From the NCBI GenBank assembly GCA_019648995.1, contig BLXT01006697.1:248609-269214 (forward strand): a DNA stretch of 20,606 nt. The letters run 5' to 3'. The stretch is from Plakobranchus ocellatus (lineage: Eukaryota > Mollusca > Gastropoda > Plakobranchidae). Each line of letters begins with the position of its first letter. Positions within the stretch are counted from its first letter, which is position 1. A program made the position numbers and the translations under genes. Positions 1 to 9,184 of this stretch are shown here, piece after piece. The notes below the pieces were generated by a model that was not told where the DNA came from, ran no database searches, and saw only the letters and a list, made by a program, of their open reading frames with translations.

Positions 1-110
1 CCCCTTGATAGGATCTACAATAGGATCAGAGAGTCTTGTTATAGTGTCTGTTACTGGAGTGACAAGGCTCTCATCGGGAGTGTTGGGAAAAACCTTATAC
101 TTGCAAGGTG
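1..110 (-). CDS. possible partial coding exon at the left edge
   Basis: Read on the minus strand, bases 110 to 1 are open in one frame and give a balanced, soluble-looking peptide containing CKYKVFPNTPDES and TRLSDPIVDPIKG. The frame is closed upstream by TGA at 120-118. An AG at 112-111 could be a splice acceptor, which would make this an internal exon entered in phase 1, but its polypyrimidine tract is poor. The exon would continue past base 1. I do not recognise the family. The plus strand is also open here in one frame and could end at a GTATGC donor at 123, so strand is uncertain. I prefer the minus strand only because its amino-acid composition looks more protein-like. Confidence 0.25.
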
Positions 111-120
111 CTGACGCTCA

Positions 121-639
121 AGGTATGCTGATATTACTCTGGCTTCTTTTCTTTCCACTCATTTCGTAGCTTGGTACTTCGAGATGACATTTTTCAAGTC
201 AAGAACTCCAGTACCTATCAGACTAAAATCATGATAAAGTGCTAAAAATTATGGTTATTACACTATCAATCATTATCTCAAATTATTAATTTAGCCCTAA
301 AGAAAAGAAAAAGTGAGAAAAGGCATTTGTACATAAGTTTTGAAAAATTGAGTCTGTCCTCAATCAGCAATTAGACTAGCAGACAATTTTATGTAAAGTA
401 AGAAACGTTCATAGTGTTTAGCCTTATATCTAGATCTACAAAAGTCCAAATCTAGAGAAACCTAATAAACAAAAAAAAATCTCGCAAAAATATCTAGATT
501 CATACAATAAGTACAGTCAACAGGTCTAAACAGTTATTTTCGCATTAAGACAATTATTTAATTATTTTTCTAACTTGAAAACTGTAATGAGGTTCAGAAA
601 CTTATTTTAAAGTGTTTCCGTAAATAGACGTTCACACCA
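121..639. other. AT-rich non-coding stretch
   Basis: No coding frame or recognisable element is seen. The stretch holds several TCTAGATCT-like motifs (around 428-438, 451-457 and 491-499) of the kind that recurs across this window. Confidence 0.5.
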
Positions 640-1200
640 GTCTTGTTTCAGATATATACAACGTTCACTGCATTTGTGGTTCCGGTGAAACGACGGGCGC
701 CGTCATTTTCTTTCCGATCAACGACGTTCGCCGCCATAATGGCTGCCACTCGCGTCAAAAGTAATTCCGAACCACCGACGCTCGCGCCCGACTACCCAGT
801 TTCAAAGCTTAGAGATTGCATACTATTGAATTTGAAAAAAAAAAAGAAGTATTTAACATAAAACCACAAAGAACAACGAAATGCAAATTAAATTTGGTTT
901 TACCACACGACTATAGCCTAAAAGCATTCTATGTTTGTCAAAATTTACTATGCAGCGAACGTCGATCAGTGCCGGAAACACACCGCTTCGAAACGAAAAT
1001 ATCTGATAAAGTGTCTCTAAATGCACGAAACTTGCGTCTGTCGGGGTTGTATACACACTACTAATATTAAGCATCACGTTTTTACCACCAAAAGAGTGAT
1101 CATGATATCATTACTATTAATAGTGGGCTAGGTCTACGGTCCTTCAATCGGAAACACACGACGTCGGCGTTTTGGCAATTTTAAAACAGCCACACATTTC
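640..1200. promoter_or_regulatory. CpG-rich, promoter-like segment with opposed start codons
   Basis: GC and CpG content rise sharply here compared with the AT-rich flanks, most clearly at 640-810 and again near 955-1060 and 1145-1215. At 735-741 two ATGs point in opposite directions, three bases apart or less, inside a nearly palindromic GCC-rich box. The plus-strand ATG (739) begins MAATRVKSNSEPP. The minus-strand ATG (737) begins MAANVVDRKENDGARRF and runs 29 codons. Both have A at -3 and G at +4. Either could be the first coding exon of a spliced gene: a GTAATT lies after seven plus-strand codons, and a GTATAT lies near the minus-strand stop. It could be a bidirectional promoter or a first exon. 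This is inferred from composition and start context alone. Confidence 0.35.
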
Positions 1201-1960
1201 CCTTCGCTCAGCAAATTGTAGCATTTAATGTGTTTTTAATAGCGTTGACACATATTCTTGCATTAAATGAGACCTAAAAGGTTTTCAAGAACAATTTGGT
1301 TCTAATAATAGCTTATATTTACATAGTAAGTTAAAGTGGGAAATGCTGTGTTTCTGAAAAACTACGTTCGCAAAGAAAAAAAAAATTAAAAATAGAAATA
1401 CGTCATCAAGTTGCATTTTGTTGCTTCTTGTGTTAATTTGAGGCACAGATAACACATTGAAAGTTAAATGAATGTTTATTTTGGGTTAACTTTCTCACAA
1501 CATTGTATGCAAGTTGCAACCTCTATACAACCCCCAATTTTGTGAAACCCGCCATATTGAAACAAACTAAGACATGTAAGGATGAAAAAGAAAACATTAA
1601 CAATATAAAGTACGTGTAGAATCTTGTCAGCAACTTTTTAGCCAGATCACAGTCATGTCTACAATTATTCCAATAATTATGTGAACTATATACAGTGGCT
1701 ATTGCGAAACCCCTCTTGGTTGCAGTGGAATGCAAAGGGAATGTCTACAGCGGCGCTGATTTTCATTCTAAAAATAACTTGCCTAACGTGGCAAATGCTT
1801 AGCTCACCCCCAAAACAGCGATATTTTTGCTTTAGCCTATATGATAAGTGTTGAATACAATTATTACATTTCAGTAGTTATTCATAAAGATAATGTGTGT
1901 GTTGTGGTCAGAGACATTTTCATTCAACTGCACAGACTGTGAATTAGCTCTGCTTCTGTG
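1201..1960. other. unassigned stretch beyond the 3' side of the gypsy element
   Basis: This region should contain the 3' LTR of the minus-strand gypsy element that ends its coding part at 1961. I found no copy of the LTR edge seen at 6137. A purine-rich run ending in GGGGGTGAGC (minus strand, about 1805-1820) could be a decayed polypurine tract, but this is weak. No host gene is recognised. Confidence 0.3.
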
Positions 1961-2887
1961 TTATAGGTTTAATTTGTTTGGCTGTCTCACTTCTCTGCCA
2001 CATCGTGTAAATACTCTGAATGTTGTGTTCTGCAAGTGTGATGCAGACGATGGTTGTGGTGGTGAGCTTTGTGGCTCGACCATAGGTGACGATTTGTTAT
2101 CACCAATACCACATTCTGTATGATCTTGATGCTGCATCTCCATGTTGCCAGACACGTCTGTTGGGAAGATAACAGCTTTGTCCGGACTCGGGTTTATAAA
2201 CCTCTGGTTTCGTCTCAACGTTGCTCAATCTTCTGTGGTGACGTCATATGACCTTGGTGTAGGATGCCTTTTGGTGATGACTCCTCTTTCCCATGTTTTT
2301 CCAAGCTGTACTCTGACATTGTCATCAAGCTGGAAATTCTTGTGATGTCTTGTAGCACGATCATAGTAGAATTTTTGCTTCTCTTGACGGGCTTGAACTT
2401 TCTGCTTGACATTGGCATATGGTGGCTTCAAAAGTTTTGTAGCTGTTGGGACTTAGTCTTGAAGTCGGCGTCCGAAAAGAAGTTGAGCTGGTGACTTTTC
2501 AAGTCCATAAATAGGTATATTCCTGTAGCTCAATAACGCGAGGTTTGGGTCATTGTTTTCTTCCACTGCTTTGCGAATGAGATTCTTGACAGTCTGTATG
2601 TACCTCTCGCTCTGTCCGTTTGACTGGGCATACGTCGGGCTACAGGTGGTGATTGTGAAGTTCCACTCCTTTGCAAATTGCTTCATCTCATAGCTATTGA
2701 ACGGCATGTTATCTGCGATCAATTTGTCGGGTATCCCATGTCTTGCAAAAATAGGGCGAAGGACTGTCTTGACCCCTGTTGCTGTCTTGGTCTTCAACCT
2801 GGCTATTTCCGGATATTTGGAAATGTAATCCACAACCAGCAAATAGTCATGACCTCCAAAGTGGAAAATATCAGCTCCTAGTTTAGC
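1961..2887 (-). pseudogene. pol: gypsy pol: integrase core and C-terminal tail
   Basis: This is in the same frame as the preceding segment, directly after the TAG at 2890-2888. The DDE triad is intact: Asp in KLGADIF (2872-2870), Asp in LIADNMPF (2713-2711) and Glu in NGQSERY (2608-2606). The enzyme joins cDNA to host DNA in active elements. Two further in-frame stops interrupt the C-terminal region, TAA at 2455-2453 and TGA at 2227-2225. Reading through them the frame continues with a typical linker (KQKVQARQEKQKFYYDRA) and a Ser/Pro/Gln-rich tail ending REVRQPNKLNL before TAA at 1963-1961. No chromodomain is recognised. Confidence 0.85.
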
Positions 2888-3838
2888 CTATGGCCTGTTT
2901 GGTATCTCATGGCTAATCATTGGCTCTTTTCTGTTGCTGTTTCTAAACTTGGCACATGTGGTACATTTATTTACATGCAATTCGATGTCTTTTGTGATCC
3001 CTGGCCAAAAAATACTCTCTCTTGCTCTTGATTTGCACTTGTCTACACCTAGGTGGCTACTGTGTAATTTCTGCAAGATGTCTTGTCTCAAGGCTTCAGG
3101 TATGATCATTCTGTTTTCAAAAAACACTATGTTGTTCTCAACATGTAGGTTGTGTCTGAGGTTCCAGAAAGCTTGTACTTTTGGTTCTGTGGTACCTCTT
3201 TGGCTTGGCCATCCTGTTTTGATGTGGTGCTTGACCTTTTTAAGGGTCTCATCACTTTCTGAGGCTTTTCTTATCTCTTGCAATTTTTGTTTTGTGGCTG
3301 GCAGCTGCACAGTTGCTGACATTATTCTTAGAACTGCTTCGTCATCATCATTATTCATGTCGCTCTGATCTGACATGTAGGCTCTGCTCAGTGTGTCCGC
3401 AATGTACATCTGAGACCCTGGTGTGTACTTGACATGTAGATTGTATCTCTTAAGTCTCAGCATCATTGTTTGAAGTCTTGGTGAGGCGGTATGTAGAGAC
3501 TTTTTGGTTATTGTCTCTAGTGGCCTATGGTCACTTTGTACTTCTACCTCTCTTCCATAAATGTAGTTGCTAAATCTTTCAGCTGCAAACACGATTGCTA
3601 ACATTTCTCTCTCAATTTGGGCATATCTTGTTTCACACTCAGTCAATGCTCGGCTTGCATAGGCAACGGGTCTTCCCTCTTGTAAGAGACACGCTCCTAG
3701 CCCAGTTGATGATGCATCACATTGTATCTTGACATTTGATTTGCTGTCATATAGTTTCAAAACTGGGTCTGCACTCAAGGTTTTCTTTACCTGTTGTAGT
3801 GCCCCCTCTTGCTCATGGTTCAATTGAAACTGTACTTC
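2888..3838 (-). pseudogene. pol: gypsy pol: RNase H and integrase zinc finger
   Basis: This frame continues pol after the homopolymer shift. RNase H acidic residues are all visible: Asp in CDASSTG (about 3718), Glu in IEREMLA (about 3607), Asp in QSDHRPL (about 3532) and Asp in ADTLSR (about 3397). These degrade the RNA strand of the RNA:DNA hybrid. The linker is followed by the integrase HHCC zinc finger (LHSSHLG, about 3067-3047, and CTTC, about 2965-2954). The frame ends at TAG 2890-2888, where relatives usually have a Trp-containing RPW motif, so this is probably a single-base change. Coding-frame start here is set by the upstream frameshift, not by an initiation codon. Confidence 0.85.
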
Positions 3839-4765
3839 TTTTTTTTAGAAGCAGTCTTAGTGGTCCTGTCAGTGTGGACATGTTTGGTATGAAAGGACTT
3901 AGGAAATTTAGCATCCCTACTATTCTTTGCACTCCAGTCTTGTCTTTTGGTGCTGGCATGTCTAATATAGCCTGGACTTTTTTAAAGGCTGGTTTCACTC
4001 CTGTAGCACTGATTTTCCTGCCCATGTAAGTAATTTCTTGCTGGCACAGTTGAATTTTGTTCAAATTGAATTTGACATTGTGCTCCCTAGCTCTCTTAAG
4101 TACCTTTATCAGAATTTCATCACATTCTGCTTCTGTTTCTGCTGCGATTAGCGCGTCATCATGAAGGATGTGAAGTCCTACTATGTCTCCAAATGTCTCA
4201 TAGGCTCTCTTTTGTAGTATTTCTGAGGCACTTGAAATCCCAAAAGGCATTCTTTTAAAGCAATAGCGTCCAAAAGGTGTGTTGAAGTGCACAGCCTTGA
4301 GCTTGCTTTATCAAGTTCTACCTGCCAGTAGGCATCCTTCTGATCCAGAGTGGTGAAGACTTTTTTGCCTCCTAACTGTGGTACTATCTGTTCAAAGGTA
4401 GGAATTTCAAATATTTCCCTCTTTATGTTCTTGTTCAGTGCTTTTGGATCTAAACATAGTTGAAGTGACCCATCTGGCTTCTGAGCTATTGCAAGATTGT
4501 GGACCCATTCAGTTGGTTCATCTACAACTTCTATGATGCCATTTTCTTCCATTTCCTTGAGCTTCTTTTTTAACTCTGGCATTATAGCTGGCGGCACTCT
4601 GCGAGGAGGTTGAATGACGGGTACTGCCTCTTCTTTAAGATGAATGTGATATTGGGCGTTGTAACTTCCTACTCCTTCAAAAAGATTGGAAATTGTTCTT
4701 ACAGATCCTGTTTTGTCAATGGGTTTGGCCACTTGTTGGTTTTTTCTTTCTTTACTAGGTCTATG
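3813..4765 (-). pseudogene. pol: gypsy pol: reverse transcriptase domain, frameshifted
   Basis: The pol frame opens about 66 bases before the gag stop. It carries a Ty3-type reverse transcriptase start (PRRVPPAIMPELKKKLKEM, then the first catalytic region LDQKDAYWQVEL). Near 4285 one base appears to have been lost, and the family pattern continues in another frame (NTPFGRYCFKRMPFGIS, then the second catalytic region at 4160-4155). That second site reads LHDDAL, so the usual Y before the Asp pair is H. The original frame resumes after an eight-base homopolymer (3839-3846), where one extra base best explains the shift. The domain copies element RNA into cDNA in living relatives; here it is broken. 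The start codon of pol is not expected because translation is normally by frameshifting from gag. Confidence 0.85.
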
Positions 4766-5955
4766 GCGTTAGCTTGAATGTGCTGACCATTCTTTCCTTT
4801 CTGAATCAAATTTAGCTTCATGCATGCCTGTAGACCTAAAATTGGTGTAGTTTGGCCCTTTGTTACAAAAATTTCCGTCCTGATCTGCTTCTCACCCACT
4901 GATATAGGGACAGTGGCTGTGCCCTCATTTTCTATTTTGGTGTTTCCAAATGCTTTTAGTGTCATTCTTGACTCTCTTAGCCTTGGTTTCCTCTTAATCT
5001 TTTCCCACAGTTTTGCTGGTATGGTACTTGTCTCCGCTCCTGTGTCCACCTTCATCTTTATTTCTGTGTCACACACCTTTGCATTTACTGACCATCTTTT
5101 TCCCTTGTCTGTCTCTAGTTCTCCAACCCAAAAATGTTGTTCCGCTTCTTCACTTCCTATTTCAACTTCATGAACCTTTGTCTTGTGAGGAGTTTTGTTC
5201 TTTTGCCCTGAGCGACAAACAGTAGCAAAATGATTTTTCCCCTTACATTTTTGGCACGTTTTGCCATAGGCAGGGCATTGCCTTGGCCTGTGCTCCAATC
5301 CGCATTGTTTGCATATCCTCTTGCTTGGTTCAGGTGCAAATTTCTTCTTTTTTACTTGCTGAAGAGGTGCCACTGATCTGGACTGATCATTTCCGCTCGT
5401 CGTTGTACCTGCTTTGTTCATCTTCTTGATTTCAATTTGTGTTACTTCAAAGGCTAGGCAGAGATCTTTGACTTTTTGCAGGGTCGGATTGTCCTCCCTC
5501 AACAATCTTTCTTTCAAAGGTTTTTCCTTGATAGAAAAAACGATTTTATCTCGCACCATGTTATCCATTTCTGCAAAATCACATTGCCTTGCCAGATATT
5601 GGAGACGCGTGCAAAAGTCCTCAAAGGGTCTGCCCTCTTCCTTAACACATGTCCAGAATTGGGAACGACTAAATACCGTTCGCTTCATGCCCAGGTAGTG
5701 TCGTTCGATTTTCTGGATTACCGTCGCCTAACTTGTGCGGTCCTTTTCTCCTGTGAATTCAAAATTGTTGTATCTCTCCAGGCTCTCTGGACCCAGGCAA
5801 TTTAGCAACATCGCTATTTTTACTGTGTCGGGTTTGTGATCTGCTTCTTTCGCCGTTAGGAAATTTTGAAACTGCTGGTACCAGCTCTTCCAGTTTTCCG
5901 CTACATTACCTTGCAGTGATAGATAGTCTGGTGGCCTGAAATCGGCATGCGCCAT
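4699..5955 (-). pseudogene. gag: gypsy gag-protease ORF with one internal stop
   Basis: The frame starts at ATG 5955 (MAHADFRPPDY), a plausible gag start just downstream of the leader, and is open for 75 codons to a TAG at 5730-5728. The same frame then continues to 4699, giving about 418 codons with one break. The N-terminal part (WKSWYQQFQNFL) resembles the capsid region of gypsy gag. Two zinc knuckles follow: a C-X2-C-X3-H-X4-C at about 5313-5275 and a C-X2-C-X4-H-X4-C at about 5256-5215. These bind RNA in the nucleocapsid. A retroviral-type aspartic protease follows, with the active site DTGAET at about 5046-5029 and an ILGL motif downstream. Protease therefore sits in the gag frame, not the pol frame. 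The C-terminal codons overlap pol in the -1 frame near an A-rich run (about 4737-4755). Confidence 0.85.
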
Positions 5956-6122
5956 TCTAGCTTTATGAAGGGTTGAATTAGGTCAATCAAAACTTTTAAA
6001 TTTCAAGTTTTATCTAGATCTAGATTCTAGCTCAATGTTTGTTACCAGGTTGATCTTGACTAGTTGACTGTCTTGCTCTCACTGGTCTAGATCTAAATCT
6101 TTCCTCTGAGGCGTGTGGACAA
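5956..6122 (-). other. gypsy leader between primer binding site and gag
   Basis: This is untranslated leader of the retrotransposon. It contains an ATCTAGATCTAGAT motif (6012-6025), the same short motif found dispersed elsewhere in the window. Confidence 0.5.
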
Positions 6123-6136
6123 CACTTCTGACACCA
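6123..6136 (-). promoter_or_regulatory. primer binding site, tRNA-Leu type
   Basis: Reading on the minus strand, TGGTGTCAGAAGTG directly follows an LTR end (CACAACA). It is complementary to the CACTTCTGACACCA 3' end that I recall for animal tRNA-Leu, over 14 bases. It would prime minus-strand cDNA synthesis. It lies about 170 bases upstream of the gag ATG, the expected place. tRNA identity rests on memory of the tRNA 3' end. Confidence 0.75.
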
Positions 6137-6470
6137 TGTTGTGTTTTTTATCATCTGACTGTATCTGGTCAGAGTAACTTGCCCTTGAGTAAGCTCACAA
6201 TCTATAACAGTGATATTATTGAGCTAATGGTAGTGAGTAGGGAGATACTTTCTCGCATCTTTTAGAGTGGACAATTCATTAATTAGCCTCTGGTATTATA
6301 CTCTAATGTTATGGAATGTCTATAGTGGAGTATGAAATTAAGGTGTGAAACAGTTTATCCATGCACATTTAATTATCCCGGCATATTCCTGTGAGACTCA
6401 CTTAATTTCTGTGAGTAGTGGTGAATATTCCTGTGAGCATGATTTGGGTTGGCAGGTTTGTGTATCTATA
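6137..6470 (-). repeat. 5' LTR of the gypsy element, outer limit unknown
   Basis: The inner edge is well set: CACAACA on the minus strand (TGTTGTG on the plus strand, 6137-6143) abuts the primer binding site. AT-rich sequence follows to the right, including a TATAATA on the minus strand near 6296. The outer end should read TG on the minus strand. Several ACA trinucleotides on the plus strand (for example ending near 6278, 6366 and 6471) could be the limit, and without a second LTR I cannot choose. The end given is only the largest of these. Confidence 0.45.
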
Positions 6471-6597
6471 GACACCAAGTTCCTTTAAGTAACCCACTAA
6501 GCTAAAAAGATAGACCTATGGGAAAAGACTGTATGTATATCAGTTACTAAGTAGTATTTAGTCCTGGTGTTTGAAAGACTGAGTATTCAACTTAAAT

Positions 6598-6855
6598 ATG
6601 CCTGACAGTATGGATGCTGTTTGCAAACATATCCTTGGGCCTCTCGATTTCCTAATTTTTTTGAAAGGTAGCATTGGGTGAGCCATGTGTCTCCCACTGA
6701 AACCCTACACATCTCCATTTTCTACCTGCTCCATTGGCACCTCTTTTGCTGAGGTCTTGAGCACCCAAGTTGAGGAGTACTTCATTGGGCTTCTTTGCCC
6801 TCTCAGTATCCCAATTTCTTTGCCAAATTGTGTAGATGTATTTGATTACTTTTAG
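6598..6855 (+). other. unassigned coding-like segment, strand ambiguous
   Basis: On the plus strand a frame starts at ATG 6598 (MPDSMDAVCKHILGPLDF), meets TGA at 6679-6681, then stays open (MCLPLKPYTS, QVEEYFIGLLCPLS) to TAG at 6853-6855. On the minus strand one frame is open over most of the same stretch, about 6866 to 6657, giving a charged, Trp-rich peptide (YTIWQRNWDTERAKKPNEV, RKWRCVGFQWETHG). Base composition is higher in GC than the flanks. Either could be a relic of a mobile-element protein or of a retroposed gene. I recognise neither. A 17-base A-run lies to the right (7065-7081), but no link is shown. Confidence 0.25.
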
Positions 6856-6865
6856 TTTAAGATGC

Positions 6866-8382
6866 CCTCAATCTGGGTGCTAAAAATAGACAACCCATCT
6901 CTCAAGTGAGTTGCTTTCGTGCAGTAAGGATGATAGGGAAAATAGGCTTCTAGTTTAGATCTGTCAGTGTAAGCAGCATTTATGTGATGCTTTGTATGCC
7001 GCATTATTATTTTTTTAGCTTGGTAATTTCTGTAATCTTTGCCTCTGTTTTGGTAAAGTCTTGCAAAAAAAAAAAAAAAAAGAAAGGAAAAGTCATTAAC
7101 AGAATGGATTAAGATGATCTGAAACCTAAAACATTGGGTGTTATCTTATCTCACTGAGTACAAATAAAGTGTATACTCAGTATTTGGTTATTGTATTCGA
7201 CCGGGTACGAAAACTGTGTATACATGGTCTTCATTGTTCTGACCACTACTGTGCCAATCTTATTTATTACCTTTTGCCAAACCGTTTGAGAGCAAAGGTA
7301 AACCACTGTGTAATATTTTCCTTGCCTCAAAAAGTTTCGAGCACTAACATAATGGCTTATTCGAGTGAGAAATGAACAGAGATAGAAATTCTATATAGCA
7401 ATTTTAATTTTTTAGATCTAAATCTAGTCACATCATCCTACATTCTGTATATCAAACCAGATTCTGTTTAACTTATTCCATCACTGGTGTGCATCTAGGC
7501 CTATTCACTTTCAGAATCTAAGATCTAGATCTAGTTTCTTTGTTTTGTGCACAAGGGTTTTGAATGTAGAGGGCCGAAAAAAAAAGTTTGAAAGTGAAAA
7601 TACAGCCTACTTTGAAAAATGTATAAAAAAACACTTTTCTATTTCATAAAGCTAGCCGTATTTTTTATACTTTGACACATTTTCAAAAAAAGTGGCACGG
7701 TATTAACATCACAGTTGAGCCCAGTGCTCAGTGAGTTATGAGAAAATGTACAATAAAATAATATCTTACTTTTCAATAATACCAACTCACTAAGAAATAA
7801 GGAGAAGAATAAAAGTAATACATTTGTTAAATAGCTAGTGAATATAAGGGCAGTGGATTTGAACAAAGGCAAAGGATAGTGAACATCAAAGCTGCCTCTG
7901 TTGTTCAGTCAGCAAATTATTTGAAAAAGAGTATTGATAAATTGGTAGGTAAATCTTTATCAAAATTTTAGTTTAATATCTAGGATCTTGAATTGCTTAA
8001 TCTGATTTCAGAATTTAGATGACTCTATTTGGATCTAAACAATTGCTTGGACCTCAGGCTCAGGTCTTTAGAATTTTAAAAATACTATAAAAGTAAAAGA
8101 ATTAATTAATTAAATTTCTTAGTTGATGCTGAGGTATTTCTAACATGTAGCATTGGGCCTGAGACATAATTAATTCCCTAGAGGGAGACTGTAACATCCT
8201 CTTAATTCTTCTGATATCTTACATGGGGACAAAGCAAATTTGATAGACAATATTTGGGCCCAAGCTCCATTAAAATTAGTCAGGCAAAAAAGATAGAGAA
8301 AAAGGGTAAGCTTCAGTTAGGAAAAAATTTATAGGCTAGGCAGGTTAGAAAAAAAGTTGATATTTATTTATTATTCAAGATA
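6866..8382. other. AT-rich non-coding stretch
   Basis: No convincing gene or element is seen. It contains a 17-base A-run (7065-7081) and an AGATCTAGATCTAG motif (7521-7534). Short open frames here are AT-rich and look like chance. Confidence 0.5.
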
Positions 8383-8694
8383 AGCTCCTTTCAGGACAGA
8401 TTCATTGGAGTTTTCCATCCTTGATATCCTCATCATTCTTCCAATGAACCATATCTCTACCATTTCTAGTTTTCTGTCTGTGTCTTTGTTTGTTGGCCAA
8501 CACTCACTACCATCTAAAAAAGTGCTGACCATATATCCTTACCCTTATTTTGATTTCCATACTAATGTTTCTGGTTGCCAGTATTGGTTTGATTTTTTTG
8601 AGTGTATATTTTGGCCATGGCTGTTCTTTTAGTTATTTCACCTGTGAATCTACCATCTGATGCTCAGGTAGCCAAGGTATTTGACATATTTCAC
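8383..8694 (-). mobile_element. LINE reverse transcriptase fragment, C-terminal part
   Basis: On the minus strand broken frames give pieces in the expected order for an endonuclease-type non-LTR reverse transcriptase: KYLGYL (8682-8665), DGRFTGEITKRTAMAK (8657-8610), KPILATRNISMEIKIRV, then a frame change into DGSECWPTNKDTDRKLEM and VEIWFIGRMMRISRMEN. These match the region after the reverse transcriptase active site in RTE/jockey-like LINE proteins of many invertebrates. The fragment is lost after about 8383. At least two frame changes and several stops show it is long dead. The exact clade cannot be set by eye. Confidence 0.75.
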
Positions 8695-9094
8695 AAACTA
8701 AGTATGATTTACCCATATGAGGTAGAATTGAAGTCGTGAGCTATGAGATCTTATGTCTTATAATATAAATAAGGGGTGTGGCTTCAGAGATCATGATTTT
8801 GCATCAAAATGAGCACCTCTTAATCAGCAATTAGGTTTAAAATTTATTTTTAAACTTTATAATTTTTTAAGACTTGGTCAGCAATGCTTGCAATACAATG
8901 TTCTTGAAAAGGCTTACTGACATTAAAATATCACAGGAGCTTGAAATTGAATTCAAAAGTTTTTTAAAACTATCAGACATAATACAGACATGGAAAACTA
9001 CTCAAAACACTGAATGTTAACAAAAAACTGCAGAAAAATAAATTGCCTCCCAAATAATTTTTTAAAAAGGTATGATGCAGTTGAAAAAAGTCAA
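8695..9094. other. AT-rich spacer between LINE fragments
   Basis: About 400 bases with no recognisable coding sequence lie between two minus-strand LINE pieces that both contain the KYLGYL segment. Because both carry that segment, they cannot be one simple interrupted copy. Confidence 0.4.
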
Positions 9095-9101
9095 AATAAA
9101 A

Positions 9102-9178
9102 ATCTGATGTTATCAGGTAGCCTAGATATTTGAATTTCGTAACTTGTTTGATTTTTTCGCCTGGAGAGATGTATAGAA
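9102..9178 (-). mobile_element. short LINE reverse transcriptase fragment, minus strand
   Basis: The minus strand reads GEKIKQVTKFKYLGYLITSD at 9161-9102, the post-active-site segment of the same LINE family as the fragment at 8383-8694: the shared GGCTACCTG and ATCAGAT stretches are close at the DNA level. The match ends abruptly on both sides. Its right end abuts an oppositely oriented LINE fragment. Confidence 0.65.
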
Positions 9179-9184
9179 ATGAAA

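Larger units (their letters stand above)
1961..6470 (-). mobile_element. decayed Ty3/gypsy-type LTR retrotransposon
   Basis: On the minus strand the order is LTR edge (6137), primer binding site (6136-6123), leader, gag with zinc knuckles and protease (5955-4699), then pol with reverse transcriptase, RNase H, integrase zinc finger and integrase core (about 4765-1961). RNase H before integrase places it in the Ty3/gypsy group (Metaviridae). Pol is in the -1 frame relative to gag over a short overlap, as in many gypsy elements. The copy is dead: it has a stop in gag, two single-base frameshifts in pol and three in-frame stops in pol. The outer LTR limit to the right is not determined, so the right coordinate is a guess. 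No envelope-like frame is seen. Confidence 0.9.

Noticed and set aside
1897-1915. TGTTGTG followed by GGTCAGAG, resembling parts of the LTR edge at 6137
   Set aside because: The two short pieces are 23 bases apart in the right-hand LTR and fused here, and nothing around them aligns. It lies only 60 bases from the integrase stop. Probably chance.
2934-5805. Plus-strand open frames across the gypsy element
   Set aside because: They are antisense shadows of gag and pol, which have clear domains on the minus strand.
7065-7081. A-run as the tail of a processed pseudogene
   Set aside because: No polyadenylation signal, recognisable gene body or target-site duplication is seen to its left.
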